A stretch of 64,000 bases of DNA from Telopea speciosissima (lineage: Eukaryota; Streptophyta; Magnoliopsida; Proteales; Proteaceae). The DNA is taken from positions 10,751,001 through 10,815,000 of the forward strand of contig NC_057924.1 of the NCBI RefSeq assembly GCF_018873765.1. Direction: 5' to 3'. Shown one piece after another: positions 25,145 through 35,811 of the stretch; position 1 is the first letter of the stretch; each line of letters starts with the position of its first letter. A model generated the notes under the pieces. That model worked only from the letters and a program-made list of their open reading frames with translations, was not told where the DNA came from and ran no database searches. The position numbers and the translations under genes are program-made.

Positions 25145-25606
25145 CTAATAATGACAAGAAATAGCAATTGAAAACATGAATACTGTCATGAAGAAGAAAC
25201 CCATCAGTAGAATGTAAAACCTTGCCATTCGATCAATGAAGAAGACAGTAAAACAGTAACCAGGCACAGTACCACAGAGTACAATGGAACATAAGATTAT
25301 GAATAAGAGTGTTACACCATATAAACTCTTGTGGCCTAACTTGTCACTTAGCCAACCAAAGAAAAGCTGCCCAGCAAGAGTGCCATAGAATGCAACACCA
25401 TTCACTGCTCGTGAAACATTGAGAGGAAGTGTTCCTGGTTTTGGAGATCCTTATACATGATAGTATACACGACCAAGGAGCTTGGTTTCTAAGGATATGC
25501 AGAGTGAAAAAGCCCATGCCTGCAACTACTATTGCTGTATGATTTGATACCATTGTGTCTTTGCAGTGTCTAAAGCACTCAAAACCTGAAGGTGTTGTTT
25601 GGCCAT
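25145..25606 (-). pseudogene. PHT1-type phosphate transporter pseudogene
   Basis: The minus strand starts at 25606 with MAKQHLQVLSALDTAKTQWY, the N-terminus of plant PHT1 H+/phosphate symporters. After a frameshift it continues TAIVVAGMGFFT, and a later frame gives [20 protein letters not shown] and [13 protein letters not shown], which is transmembrane segments 2-3. It then jumps to [14 protein letters not shown], which belongs near the C-terminal transmembrane segments. Most of the protein, about residues 120-470 of the usual 530 or so, is deleted. The several frameshifts and the large deletion make it a dead fragment. No introns are seen; PHT1 genes often have none, so its origin (processed or not) is open. 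Confidence 0.85.
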
Positions 25607-25691
25607 TGTCAAGATCTCCCTGCACCTTGGTCGGACACCTTGAGCAGAATTGAAGGTTGCAATTCAGAATTAAAAAAACCAAAAAAAAGGT

Positions 25692-25850
25692 AAATTTATC
25701 CTCTCAAGTGCAGTGCACTGCCCACAACACTTGAGAATTTAACCATCCACCCAACACTTGAGAGGGTAAAAAGACGTCACTGCCCATGTTTTTATGGTTA
25801 GATTCTTAATTGTGGTGCACTACCCCGCACTTGAGAGGATGAAAGTCCCC
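25692..25850. mobile_element. ATCCTCTCAAGTG MITE, copy 1
   Basis: The left end TTTATCCTCTCAAGTGCAGT pairs with the right end GCACTTGAGAGGATGAAAG. A similar element, with the same internal CCCATGTTTTTATG and CCACCCAACACTTGA blocks, lies at about 51264-51440. Confidence 0.7.
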
Positions 25851-26049
25851 AAAAATAAAGTAATTAAAAATGGGAGAGTGTTCTCTATGCAAGCGGTATA
25901 GAGGAGCGAACCAATGAGGTGCAACAAAATGGTATCCTACATTGGAGGGCAGCAAGATCATTTCATGTGACGAAGAGATAGACATAGAAATAATGCTAGT
26001 GTACCCTACCCCAGTGGCTCAAAGAACATTTTCCCATAAGAATAATAAG

Positions 26050-26395
26050 GGAGAGGGTTCTCCAAAAGGTAGCGTGGTTGTTGCGCCAGTGTGGGGGCCA
26101 ATGGGAGCGTACACAGTGGCAGCAACAGGGCGGTCATTACTCATTCCCACCCTTCATGGGGGGTGGGGCAGTCATTTTGGCCCCCTCTGTGTTTGGGCGC
26201 AGTGGCGGGAGCTGGAGCGTCTAACCCCATTAAACGAGAGCAAAAACAGGGGTGGGGTGGTCATTTCATAGGTGGGTCCCACCTGGGCCCCACATGTGAA
26301 ATGACCACCCCACCCCTGATTTTGGGGTGGTTTCTGACTGCTGGAGCTTCCAGCTCCCGCCACGTCTAGGCAGGAGCCAGGTCCTAAAACGTTTA
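26050..26395. repeat. GC-rich hairpin element (GGCGGGA family)
   Basis: At the centre CAGGGGTGGGGTGGTCATTT (about 26248) faces AAATGACCACCCCACCCCTG (about 26299), a near-perfect arm of more than 20 bp. An outer pair, TGGCGGGAGCTGGAGC against GGAGCTTCCAGCTCCCGCCA, matches the family at 12.4 kb. The stretch is clearly richer in GC than its surroundings. Confidence 0.6.
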
Positions 26396-26795
26396 GATAA
26401 ATGGTTCAATAGCCTGTTTAATGCCTGTTAAGACTGATTATTGAAAGCCCGATTAAAACATGAAAATCGATCAACTGTTTATAAACCATACCATGCTTGT
26501 AATATGCAAGCCTGACAACATATTCGGACAGTCATGGTGCAAGGCAAAAAAATATGGTGAGGCCCGACTAGGCTCAATCAAGCCTGACCAATTGACACCC
26601 CTAACTTTAAGTATGGATCCTTTCCCCGTACGTGGAAAGTGGATTACTCTCCACATCTCTTCCTTCAAGGCGTGACATGTGTCTCATCAAGTAATTTTCT
26701 ACCAACATGGGGTGGCACCCCACATAGGTCTCACTGTCCATGGGTGCAGGACCCACTCTGACGTTCGAGACCCACATTTCATATATAATGAGATC

Positions 26796-27262
26796 TAGGG
26801 TTGTAACAGGGTGGATTGGGCCAGGCTTTTTAAAACCTCATCCCACCCTTGAGTCCTCTTATATGGGCCCATGCTGGCATGGCCAGGTCTTGACCTAAGG
26901 CCAGAAAAATCCAACCCTAACCCGACCTTAGGGTCGGGCTGGGCTGACCCTAATTGGCCCTGACCATGTGAGGGGGAAGGGAGATGCTGGGTTGGGTTAG
27001 GCTAGGGAGAAGGAGAAGAAAAAGAAGAGGAAGGAGAAGAAGAAGATTCTTTGAATTACCTATCAAAAAAAAAAATAAGAAGACAGGGTCGGGCTAGGCT
27101 AGGCCAGGCCGGGCTCAACCCCAGGTCTCAACCATGACCCGACCTTGACTCAAGGCCATAAATTTGCAGCCCTGACCCGCCCTTAGGGCCAAGGTATCTC
27201 AGCCCAGGCCTTGTTCAGGCTCAGGGCGAACTCGGGCCGACAGGGCCAAACTTGCACCCCTA
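26796..27262. mobile_element. hAT-like MITE, 467 bp
   Basis: The ends are TAGGGTTGTAAC and CTTGCACCCCTA, a TAGGGGTGCAA-type terminal inverted repeat usual for hAT elements. Flanks ATGAGATC (26788-26795) and GTGAGATC (27263-27270) form an 8-bp target duplication with one mismatch. The interior is rich in GGGTCGGGCTGGGCT and its complement and has a purine tract near 27000-27050. No transposase is present. Confidence 0.75.
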
Positions 27263-27591
27263 GTGAGATCCATGTGGGGTGAGTGGGTGAAACCCCCCAT
27301 GTGAGGAGCTAATGCATGAGGCCCACATCCCATAGACGGTGAGATCCACGTGGGGTGACACTCCATGTGAGAAGAGGATCCAAAGTTGGTTTGTAATCTC
27401 AACATCGGTGTATCAGATCAGAATTGGATCGGTCTCAAGATTGGTCATGGTATCACCCAGAATCGGGTCGATTTGGATGCATTTACCCATGTTTTTACCC
27501 TTGGAAGTACAAGTGGATCAGTCTCGGTCGATACTAATCCCACTCCCAACTCATTAAAGTTGTTTACAAAAAAAAATGTTTTTTTTAAGGG

Positions 27592-27768
27592 AAAGAGAAC
27601 ACTACCTAGTCGCATGCAACGTGGCCCCAATGCCCAGAGACACAGCCGCATGAAATGATAGTGCATCCCCATTAAAAGGTGGAAATTCCTAGGGTGCGAT
27701 GGTCATTTCAAACGACGCTGTGTCTGGACATAGGGCCGCATACCACACACGACCAGGTAGTGTTCTTT
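27592..27768. mobile_element. MITE with about 75-bp inverted ends
   Basis: The left end AGAACACTACCTAGTCGCAT and the reversed right end AGAACACTACCTGGTCGTGT match, and pairing goes on through GTGGCCC, CCAGAGACACAG and GAAATGA. Similar but more diverged elements with a GAGAATGCTA start lie near 39.53 and 53.0 kb. Confidence 0.65.
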
Positions 27769-27791
27769 ACTTCTTTCACCCTTTTTTTTAA

Positions 27792-29207
27792 GGGTAATTT
27801 ACACATACCACCCCTGTGGTTTGACGAAAGTATAATTTTACCCCCCAGTTTTGGATAATTCTGTGTACCCCCTGAAGTTGACAAACGTTAACAAATACAC
27901 CCATTCCGTCAGTTTATGACTAACACTGTTAAAAGTATGAGGTGAACTGACATAATTGCCCTTGCAAAGAAAAGAAGAAAAAAAAAACCCCTGCAATTCA
28001 TCTTCCCTAAATCGTTTAGGGCTTGAAGAAAAAGGGAAAATGAGTTGCAGGTTAGATTCAGCTAAGATGAAAATCTCTGGTTCAATATGGAAGGAAGAAC
28101 ATCCATGACAACCTAGTACAGGTATTAACGTCGTCGGATTTGTAAATGGGAAAGAAGAGAGAGTCTCAGCCTTCTCTTTTTCTCGTCTCCTCTTCATGTC
28201 CATGTCGTCGCTGCTATTCTTAGATATCTCTTGTTGGCTCTCGCCCCAGGAGAAGCACCTAATTCGGTTGGACCTGTCGGACGCCGACAAATTGCTTCTC
28301 TGCATTGCTTTGAAGGCAGACTCTAATTTGCAAATCCGAGAATTGTTGTCACTCATCTTTCGTTTTATGAGATTTCTTTGAAACTGGAGATTAAGGTGAA
28401 GAACTGTGTCGATTCTACCGAATGAATCTTTAATGAAGGAAAGCTTACTGATATCCAATGACAAATAAGTGTTAAGAGAAGTTTGATAGGGCTTAAATAG
28501 GGGTTAAAATCGATAATTGACTATTTTATTTTGTCAATTATTAAGGAAGTTTCATGAATCATTTAATCGTTTCATATGCAAGAAGAGCAAAGAATTAAAA
28601 ATAAAAACCATGGGAACCTGCCACAAGTTCCCATGAGAAATCATGGGAATTACATTATCGATTCTCTAATCTTAGTTAGTCCTCAAGGATTTTCCCTTTC
28701 TTTATACCAATCCAAGCATCTGGCAAGATTTTTTATCCTAAACGTACTGAGGAAAGAAAATTTCTGCTTCTAACTACGGAAAACAGGAAACCCAAATTTA
28801 AATCTGGGAGGTTCATGCTTGTCTTCTGGGATGAGAATGGGATGAGGATATTGACAAATTCGACGACATTAATACATTTACAAGGTTGTCATGAATGTTC
28901 TTCCTTCTAAATTGAACTAGAGATTTTCATCTTAGCTCAATCTAACCTGCAACTCATCTTCTCGTTTTTTTCAAACCCTAAACGATTTAGGGAATATGAG
29001 TTGCAGGTTTTTTTTATTTTTTTTTATTTTACTTGCAAGGGCAATTATGTCAGTTCACCTCATATTTTTAACAATGTTAATCATAAACTAACGGAATTGA
29101 TGTATTTGTTAACGTTTGTGAACTTCAGGGGGTATGTAGAATTATCCAAAATTGAGAGGTAAAATTATACTTCGTTAACCCTCTGGGGTGATATGTGTAA
29201 ATTACCC
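27792..29207. mobile_element. Fold-back Mutator-like element, 1416 bp, 9-bp duplication
   Basis: The termini GGGTAATTTACACATA and TATGTGTAAATTACCC are the ends of inverted repeats about 320 bp long; both arms carry the AACGTTAACAAATAC/GTATTTGTTAACGTT block and the AGTTGCAGGTTAGATT/AATCTAACCTGCAACT block. The flanks TTTTTTTAA at 27783-27791 and 29208-29216 are identical, giving a 9-bp target duplication. Long inverted repeats plus 9 bp point to a Mutator-like element. No transposase (MURA-type) is seen in the roughly 770-bp middle. It lies directly upstream of the LTO1 gene. Confidence 0.85.
27838..28464 (-). CDS. Unrecognised 208-codon frame inside the fold-back element
   Basis: This uninterrupted frame starts in the unique middle of the element and ends in the left inverted arm. 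The N-terminal half is polar and charged (NSRICKLESAFKAMQRSN, then KRRREKEKAETLSSFPF). The second half simply translates the inverted repeat. I do not recognise a domain and there is no splice or transcript evidence. It may be a scrap of host coding sequence picked up by the element, or a chance frame; the probability that it is a real gene is low. Confidence 0.2.
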   Translation of the reverse strand: MSLDISKLSFIKDSFGRIDTVLHLNLQFQRNLIKRKMSDNNSRICKLESAFKAMQRSNLSASDRSNRIRCFSWGESQQEISKNSSDDMDMKRRREKEKAETLSSFPFTNPTTLIPVLGCHGCSSFHIEPEIFILAESNLQLIFPFSSSPKRFREDELQGFFFSSFLCKGNYVSSPHTFNSVSHKLTEWVYLLTFVNFRGYTELSKTGG

Positions 29208-29236
29208 TTTTTTTAATAGTTCAATGATGTATACTC

Positions 29237-29244
29237 TATAAAAA
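29237..29244 (+). promoter_or_regulatory. Candidate TATA box of LTO1
   Basis: TATAAAAA lies 20 bp beyond the right target duplication of the fold-back element and 220 bp before the LTO1 start codon. The next upstream sequence is the transposon arm, so any upstream promoter elements would have to lie in the element or beyond it. Confidence 0.45.
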
Positions 29245-29464
29245 TGAAGGGACGAAAATGGCCCTCTAAAACAACGCATAACCACATCATTGTTTCTTTG
29301 ATGGGAAAAATCTAACCCTAAATTCCGGGAAAGTATAACTGTTGCCGGAAAATACAAGGGAAGGAAGGAAGCAACAAATTTTGACTCAAACAGGTAAAGA
29401 TAGACCTATTAAGCTTCAATCCTACAGTTTCTCTCCCCCTTGATTTTTTTTTTTCTGTTAGATC

Positions 29465-29938
29465 ATGCAAGCTCAACCTGCAAAAGAAGCTGCCGATTCC
29501 AAATCCAACGAAGATATCTTCGATTCTTCTCTCAATTTAGAAGAAACCCATCTGGAGGAGGGCTATAAAGAAGGGTTTAATGATGGTTTGGTCTTAGGAC
29601 AGGAAGAAGGAAGAGAGGTTGGCCTTAAAGTTGGCTTCGAAGTTGGGGAGGAGGTAGGATTTTATCGCGGTTGCGTAGATGTATGGAACTCTGCAATTCG
29701 AGTCGATCCCAACCGCTTTACGCCTCATGTTCAGAAGAACATCAAGCAGATTGAGGAATTGATTAAGTTATACCCAATTCTAGATCCGGAGAACGAGAGT
29801 GTTCAGGAAATTATGGATTCTTTAAGGGCCAAGTTTAAGGCTGTTTCGGCCTCCTTGGCGAATTCGTTGTCGTCGTCGATGAAATTGGAGTACAATGGAC
29901 TACCAAAATCTTCCGGGATTAATGGTTTAGATTTTTGA
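29465..29938 (+). CDS. LTO1: LTO1 homolog (deca-GX3 / Yae1_N family)
   Basis: This is an intronless frame of 157 aa. Residues 33-69 contain ten glycines spaced exactly four apart (GYKEGFNDGLVLG, then GQEEGREVGLKVG and so on), the deca-GX3 motif that defines the Yae1/Lto1 family. In yeast and human, Lto1 pairs with Yae1 as an adaptor that brings the ABC protein Rli1/ABCE1 to the cytosolic iron-sulfur assembly targeting complex; this is known biology, not visible here. The C-terminus is LDF, which fits the [LIM]-[DES]-[WF] tail reported as the recognition signal for that complex. The region after residue 75 is predicted helical and not strongly conserved. The ATG is preceded by TTTTTTTTTTCTGTTAG, so a 5' UTR intron ending there is possible. 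Confidence 0.92.
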   Translation: MQAQPAKEAADSKSNEDIFDSSLNLEETHLEEGYKEGFNDGLVLGQEEGREVGLKVGFEVGEEVGFYRGCVDVWNSAIRVDPNRFTPHVQKNIKQIEELIKLYPILDPENESVQEIMDSLRAKFKAVSASLANSLSSSMKLEYNGLPKSSGINGLDF

Positions 29939-31483
29939 AGTGGATAACAGTTTCTTGGTATCTTTACTTACTGGGGTTTTTTTTTTTTAATCTTTTTTTG
30001 TATTTTGGTAATTTGTAACATTCCCCTTTAATTATGAACTGTAAAATTAGTGAATCTCTTTAGATGCAATGCGTGTATCTGTGCTTTTTGAAGTTCGTCC
30101 TAATGGATTAAAATTTTTATTGGATGAGAGTGTTTGATCTTGTGTGCGTGTTTGATCTTGCGCTGGTTTGGACATAAAAGGGAAAAAAAAAACATTGGTT
30201 AACAATGTTATGTTGCTCTGCAAATGATTGGGCTAGTTACCTGCATATCAAGAACCTCATATCATAAATTATGAAATACTGATAGAAATTAAACTCTTCA
30301 ATCTTCATGCTTATTTTCTCAATTAAGATTCTGAAGAGAACAAATAGCTTGTCAGAAATCTAAATTTAATATCTGGTTTATTTATTTGTGGCTCTTATTT
30401 TGGGTTTTTATATTAATTTTTGTTAAATGAAAATATGTGACCAAAGAGTCTTCAATCCTCATGCTATTGGATAAGCTTATCTACTATGTATTATTCTAAG
30501 CATATGGCAGAGATCTTGGAAATCTTGGTGCCACAGACAATAAACTATCTCGTCTATATAGGTCGAGAACCTTTACAACTCTTCTCTATAACCAGTTGCC
30601 TTCGCTTCTTTACCACAATATATGGGCCTGTTTTTTTTTTTTTCATTTGAAAAGTAACAATTCATTGAAAAAAGAAAAAAAACAGGGTCTTTCTCATGAA
30701 GAAATCAAGGGTTTCTGTTTTTATTTCTCTTGGAATAAACTGGGGTTTCTCTGGAAATGTTCATACAAAGTTATGGGTGTATTAATGATATGGAATCATG
30801 ATGTATGCACAAAACTCGCTGCGAGGTGCCTTTTCCTGCACTTTTGTTGGTTTTGTGGTCTCAAGTCAGGTTTTCAAAAGTAGTTTTGCATTGTTGCCTT
30901 TTTTCTCAGACCGACTGACATTATTTGTGGTCCTATGGATTTAAGGAGTTCAGTGACTATAAATGTGATTACTACTTTGAAATGTCTGAAGTTTTTAGAA
31001 CTTCTGAGTGAATTCGGATTTTGCAAGGTGGCCTGGTCATGGAATTTCTCTTTGTTGTCAACTTAAATAACCCACATTAGTTTCCAACTTCTGCTGATTT
31101 TTCTAAAACCAACAGCATTTCTTGTGTATTGAACAATTTGAATAGATTTTTTTGGATCTTCTTATCCCCCAGGCAAACTTCCTGAGATCAAGTTTTTAAT
31201 TCCTTATCCAGCTGATAAGCTCAGTATTTTGTCTTTATATTAGGACCAGCTGGGTGGTTATCTTACAGACTTAGACCATCTCTCTGGATCCCCCTGGGGG
31301 CTTGCAAATATCTTGTATTCTTTTTCACAATTTTCTGGCTTGAAAAAGGCAGGTTACCATCATAGTTATTGATTGGTAGGTATGTGGTCACAGGAGAAAC
31401 GCATATACACAAAAATTCTTGTATAAATCTTTTTATTATACTCTTTTTCTGTTATGCAGTTTGCAGAGGAAGAAGGAAGAAAA
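29939..31483. other. Spacer between LTO1 and the first formiminotransferase gene
   Basis: The first 150 bp is probably the LTO1 3' UTR (T-runs near 29980). The rest is AT-rich and shows no gene. A splice-acceptor-like TGTTATGCAG ends at 31459, 24 bp before the chosen start of the next gene, so an untranslated exon may lie in this spacer. Confidence 0.4.
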
Positions 31484-33312
31484 ATGTTGAAGTTGATGCT
31501 TGCTTGTTGCAAGGTCTACATATCCGAAAGCCGAAATAAAGCAGTTCTGGAGTCAATTGAAAGAGCTGCCAAGCTATTTCCAGAAGCTTCTGTAATCAAC
31601 AAGTTCCAAGATGAAGCTTACAACCGTGTTGGTTACACTCTTGTCTCCAAATTAGATCCACACCTGCCATTGGACTCTGGTTCATTGAGAGCACCCGTGG
31701 TTTCCATGGTCAAAGCAGCTTTTGAATCCATTGATCTTGAATCACACTTAGGAAGTCATCCTCGGCTTGGAGTTGTTGACCACATCTGTTTCCACCCTTT
31801 GGGTCAAACTTCTTTGGACCAAGTGGCTCAGCTTGCAAAGGTTGTAGCGGCTTACATTGGCACCGAACTACAAGGTTTGTGCTTTATTTCGTTAAGAAAT
31901 TGTCAATACAAGTGATTGATGAAAAATGGTTGCTAATGCGTCTTAATATTATCCTCTATTTAGTAAATGGTGTTATCACTTCATCTGTTTGATCATCAAA
32001 TTGTACTCAATAAAATGATCTACTGGACCATGTATAATGGTCTTTCTGTAATCATCAATTAGTTATGCTTTATTAATTGGAGTTGTGACGGTTTGCCAAT
32101 CAATGCACCAGTGTTTAGGATGGGCACCTCAAATGTACGCTCCCCAGACTCCCAACCATGAACTGTCAAAGGGGTTGTACTAGTGGGGAATCTTGCATCT
32201 CTCTCTTTCTCATCTTTGTGACTCAAACACACACACACTTGATTTCCTTTTTTTTTTTCTTCTTTTGGGGCCGGGGGGGGGTGGGGGTGGGTGGGGGGAG
32301 AAGTGTTTTACACACACTTGATCCATTTCTTCTTACTTTGATTCTGCTATCCTCCCCTGTGCCCTTCCTATGGAGCCTTATTTGGTTATCCAATGCCCTA
32401 CCTTTTTATTTTGGCTTTAGACCACTGAACAAGTTATATTCCCCTTGGCCAGGTATTGAGGTGCATATACTTAGATGATCTTGTATGTATAGTATACCAT
32501 ATTATCAAGAGGCAATGGGCCATTCCCTCTGCACTGCAGACAATTTCTTCTGTTGGTTCGTCTCTTAATATTGTGAACTGCTCTTACTTTTCAACATTGC
32601 AAAGATTAGATAAGGTACTTGGAAGAATCTTGACTTTTAAGAAAGAATTATTTATATTTATATAGTTTCCTGAGAAGATTTCAGGGCCAAAAAATCTCCC
32701 GTGTCATATATTTTATTTAAAATATTCAGTTACATTGTATCTTTATTTTCCTTGTTGCTTTGCTGATTATCCATAACATAGATGTTTGCAGTACCAACAT
32801 TTTTATACGGGGCAGCCCATAAAGAAGGGAGAAAGCTTGATTCAATCAGAAGAGAACTAGGTTATTTCAAGCCTAACTCAGAGGGGAATCAGTGGGCAGG
32901 GGGTCCTCTATCCGAGTCTCTTCCAATGAATCCTGATGAGGGTCCATCACAAGCAGCTCGAGGCAAAGGCGTTGTGGTAATTGGTGCAACCAGATGGGTA
33001 GATAATTACAACGTCCCTGTCTTCTCCTCTGACATCAATGCTGTCCGTAGAATTGCCAAACGGGTTAGTGCACGAGGTGGAGGGTTAGAATCTGTGCAAG
33101 CTATGGCACTTTCCCATGGTGTTGACTTAATTGAGGTTGCTTGTAATTTATTGGAACCAAACAGGGTTGGAGCTGATGAAGTCCAGCTTGAAGTTGAGCG
33201 GCTTGCTAGGGAAGAAGGAATGGCTGTAGGAAAGGGTTATTTTACTGATTTTTCTCAGGAAAAGATAGTAGAAAATTACTTGAAATTAGGTTATCTTATC
33301 TCAGAGAAATAA
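31484..33312 (+). CDS. Formiminotransferase-domain protein, copy 1
   Basis: Exons 31484-31874 and 32792-33312 give 303 aa; the intron is phase 1, between LQ and VPTFLYGA. The protein is the plant formiminotransferase-cyclodeaminase-like type, which has only the N-terminal formiminotransferase domain. Key blocks are MLACCKVYISESRN at the start, GSHPRLGVVDHICFHPL with the conserved His-Pro of the active-site region, GVVVIGATRWVDNYNVPVFS, AKRVSARGGGL and GKGYFTDFS. In animals this domain moves a formimino group from formiminoglutamate to tetrahydrofolate; the plant substrate is unproven. The start at 31484 matches the usual plant N-terminus. The same frame is open upstream to the splice-acceptor-like TGCAG at 31455-31459, so an extra 5' exon is possible. 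Copy 2 lies 5.7 kb downstream. Confidence 0.9.
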
Positions 33313-34660
33313 AACAATCAGGAAAACCTTAATGTTTAATTATAGAATTTCTTTTGGGAGCAAGTGAAATCATTTTATTAATGACAGTGTTGAGGAATCC
33401 CCAAAGGCCCAAAATATCTTTTGCAAGTCTCAGAAAAACAAATAGAGATTGTTTCTTCTGTGGATTCTCTTCTGGATCTTCTGTAAAAACTTTGTACTGT
33501 GCTTGTCCTGAAGCAGGAAACTTTTTGCTTTATATTCATTTCATGTGAAGTAGTCTGATCTCCTCATGTAAGGGAACATCTATCTACCACTGCTTCTTAA
33601 TGGGACTCCTTTGGGGACAGATGCCTCTGAGCTCTCACATTCGGTTCAAGCTTTCTTGGACTTCGCACTTAAGGCATCAATCTGGGTTTTCTGTTACATA
33701 ATTGGTTTATAATTTGGAGTAAATATTAAAGTCTGCTTGAACTATAATGAACCCAAATGAGGTGTTAGTGGACAAGCAATGGAATGCAAGTGAGTCACTA
33801 GTCACCACCAGATAGTCATTTGGAGACCTTTTGGTTCCTGAAGATACTAGGGTTTACCAAGTCAGTTTCACTTTTCTCTTTTCTCTTTCTCTTTCTTTAT
33901 CCTTTGGAATTTTCCTGGCATTTCTGGTTTTACAGCATGAGTCTGGGTTGGCATCAAAATTGATTTCTACATCAGAACAATGTTGGACAACGACTTTTCT
34001 TAGGTAATTCCAAGAAAACTTACAAAGCAATAGGGCCCATTGAAGGATTTCATAGATGAGGAAACTGAAAATGAAGAAAAGTGGGAGAAAATAAATATGG
34101 AATTCTTTATTATTTTATCAATCATGAGCCTCTAACTATTTGGACTTCATTTGTATGAAACTGTTATTCACACCACCATTGGTGTGGTGTTTAGATTCTC
34201 TCCCACACTGGCATCATAGGAATCTTCCTCAAAAAAATATTTTTGTTGTTGTTGTTGCTTAGTAGTTGTTTTCTAGCATTAAACACATGAACTTCATGAT
34301 ATGGTTTTTTATTATTTAAAAAAAAAAAAGAGAATAAATTATAGTTGTTGATTTAAGTATTCAAGGGGAAAAAACAAAACTTGTGTGTGGGCTGTGTCTC
34401 TTTTCTCCTTTGTAGGAATGATATATCTTTTCCTATGAGAAAATCTTGTTGTAACCAAAGTCGGTGGAAAAAAAATGGTAACCTTACTTTTTTTTGTCCT
34501 TTTAGGATAACATAACTCTTTTTTATTTCAATGAGGGTAAATCCTGTTAGGGACGTCTATGTGTGGTATCCAACATATCGGGACGCTGTTAACATGCTTC
34601 TTTTAAGGGGTTATGACTCAACAATGATTCAATTCTGTCTTGTTACTGTCTACCTCGATT
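33313..34660. other. Spacer after formiminotransferase copy 1
   Basis: No gene is recognised. TTG repeats lie near 34242-34257. The first 200-300 bp is probably 3' UTR. The remainder is AT-rich. Confidence 0.4.
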
Positions 34661-34667
34661 GTCCGTA

Positions 34668-34975
34668 GGTAGAGTGAGGGGCTCTGGGGTACTACCACGA
34701 CACCACCCGGGCTCTAAATTCCATCAAGGTATTTCAAGAAAGAAGAAAGAAAGGCAATGAAATTGTTTTGTTGTAGAAACATGAGTAGCCTGATCACGTT
34801 TGTTGAGCTCATTCGTCTGTGGGTAGAGTAAGGGGCTCTGGGGTAGTACCACGACACCACCCGAGCTCTAAATTCCATCAAGGTGTTTCAAGAAAGAAGA
34901 AAGAAAGGCAATGAAATTGTTTTATTGTAGAAACATGAGTAGCCTGATCATGTTTGTTGAGCTCATTCGTCTGTG
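34668..34975. repeat. 154-bp tandem duplication
   Basis: Unit 1 (34668-34821) and unit 2 (34822-34975) differ at only a handful of sites. Both contain GGGGCTCTGGGGTA, ACCACGACACCACCC and CAAGAAAGAAGAAAGAAAGG. It is a recent local duplication with no coding content. Confidence 0.9.
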
Positions 34976-35259
34976 TGATTCACGAAAGGCATACTTTCAC
35001 AAAGGTGATTCAAGTTGGTGGGATGGGCTTCCTCCTTGGACAAGCACGGGGCTTAGTGAAGTAGAACCGAGGGTTGTGTTGCTTGCTCGATGCATCGTTT
35101 CTTTCAACCTTATTAACTAGTAGGTAAGACGAAGGTCTCATCTGCACGTTCAATACAACTTATTCACATATGACAGTGATTGCTCATAATGATTAATCAC
35201 TTTCAACTTACATTGAAAACCCTTTTTTATCCTTGCTTTATGTGGAGGTTTTTTATTTA

Positions 35260-35410
35260 GGAGCGTGACCCTTGTGCCAGTGCGAGGGCGAATGGGAGTG
35301 TGCCTGAAAGCATCAACATGGGCGGAGTTTCCTCCTTTCATAGGGGGTGGGGCGATCATTTCACCCCATCCTGTGTTTGAGCACAGGAGCCATGCTCCCA
35401 AACAGAGTCC
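35260..35410. repeat. Old MITE remnant
   Basis: AGGAGCGTGACCCTTGTGCC and the reversed right side GGAGCATGGCTCCTGTGCTC are loosely inverted, with an inner CCTTTCATAGGGGGTGGGGC block and a CGATCATTTCA block. A related remnant lies at about 51055-51205. The two share TTTCATRGGGG and GATCATTTC. Confidence 0.45.
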
Positions 35411-35811
35411 TTTTTCCCATATATTTTTACTTCCATTTCATAGTTCATGTGGGCCATTAACTAATGACAATATATATCCAATTATTATAGATTGTTTTCT
35501 TCCATTTTCTTGTTCTTGATACTTTTACCCATGCACATCTGAATCGGATTTTGTCTCAAGGAGAAGAGAATAAGGAATAGTTCTATAATCTATAGTGTAA
35601 GATGAAACTTGAGACAGTTGTCAGTATATGAGGTGTCTTAATTACCTACCCATTTAAGACAAACATTTACATTTACACTGACTTTCGGTTGGGTAAATTT
35701 AGAATATAGCTGTTTTTTTGGGTGGGGAAGGGGAGCCTTTTGGGTTGTCAGATGAGAGCATTGTAGTAGTTTGTAGTAGTATATGACAAAAGAAGAAATG
35801 ACCGAGTTTTC

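Noticed and set aside
26471-26675. Overlapping frames on both strands
   Set aside because: Mirror frames without any family similarity, in repeat-rich intergenic DNA.
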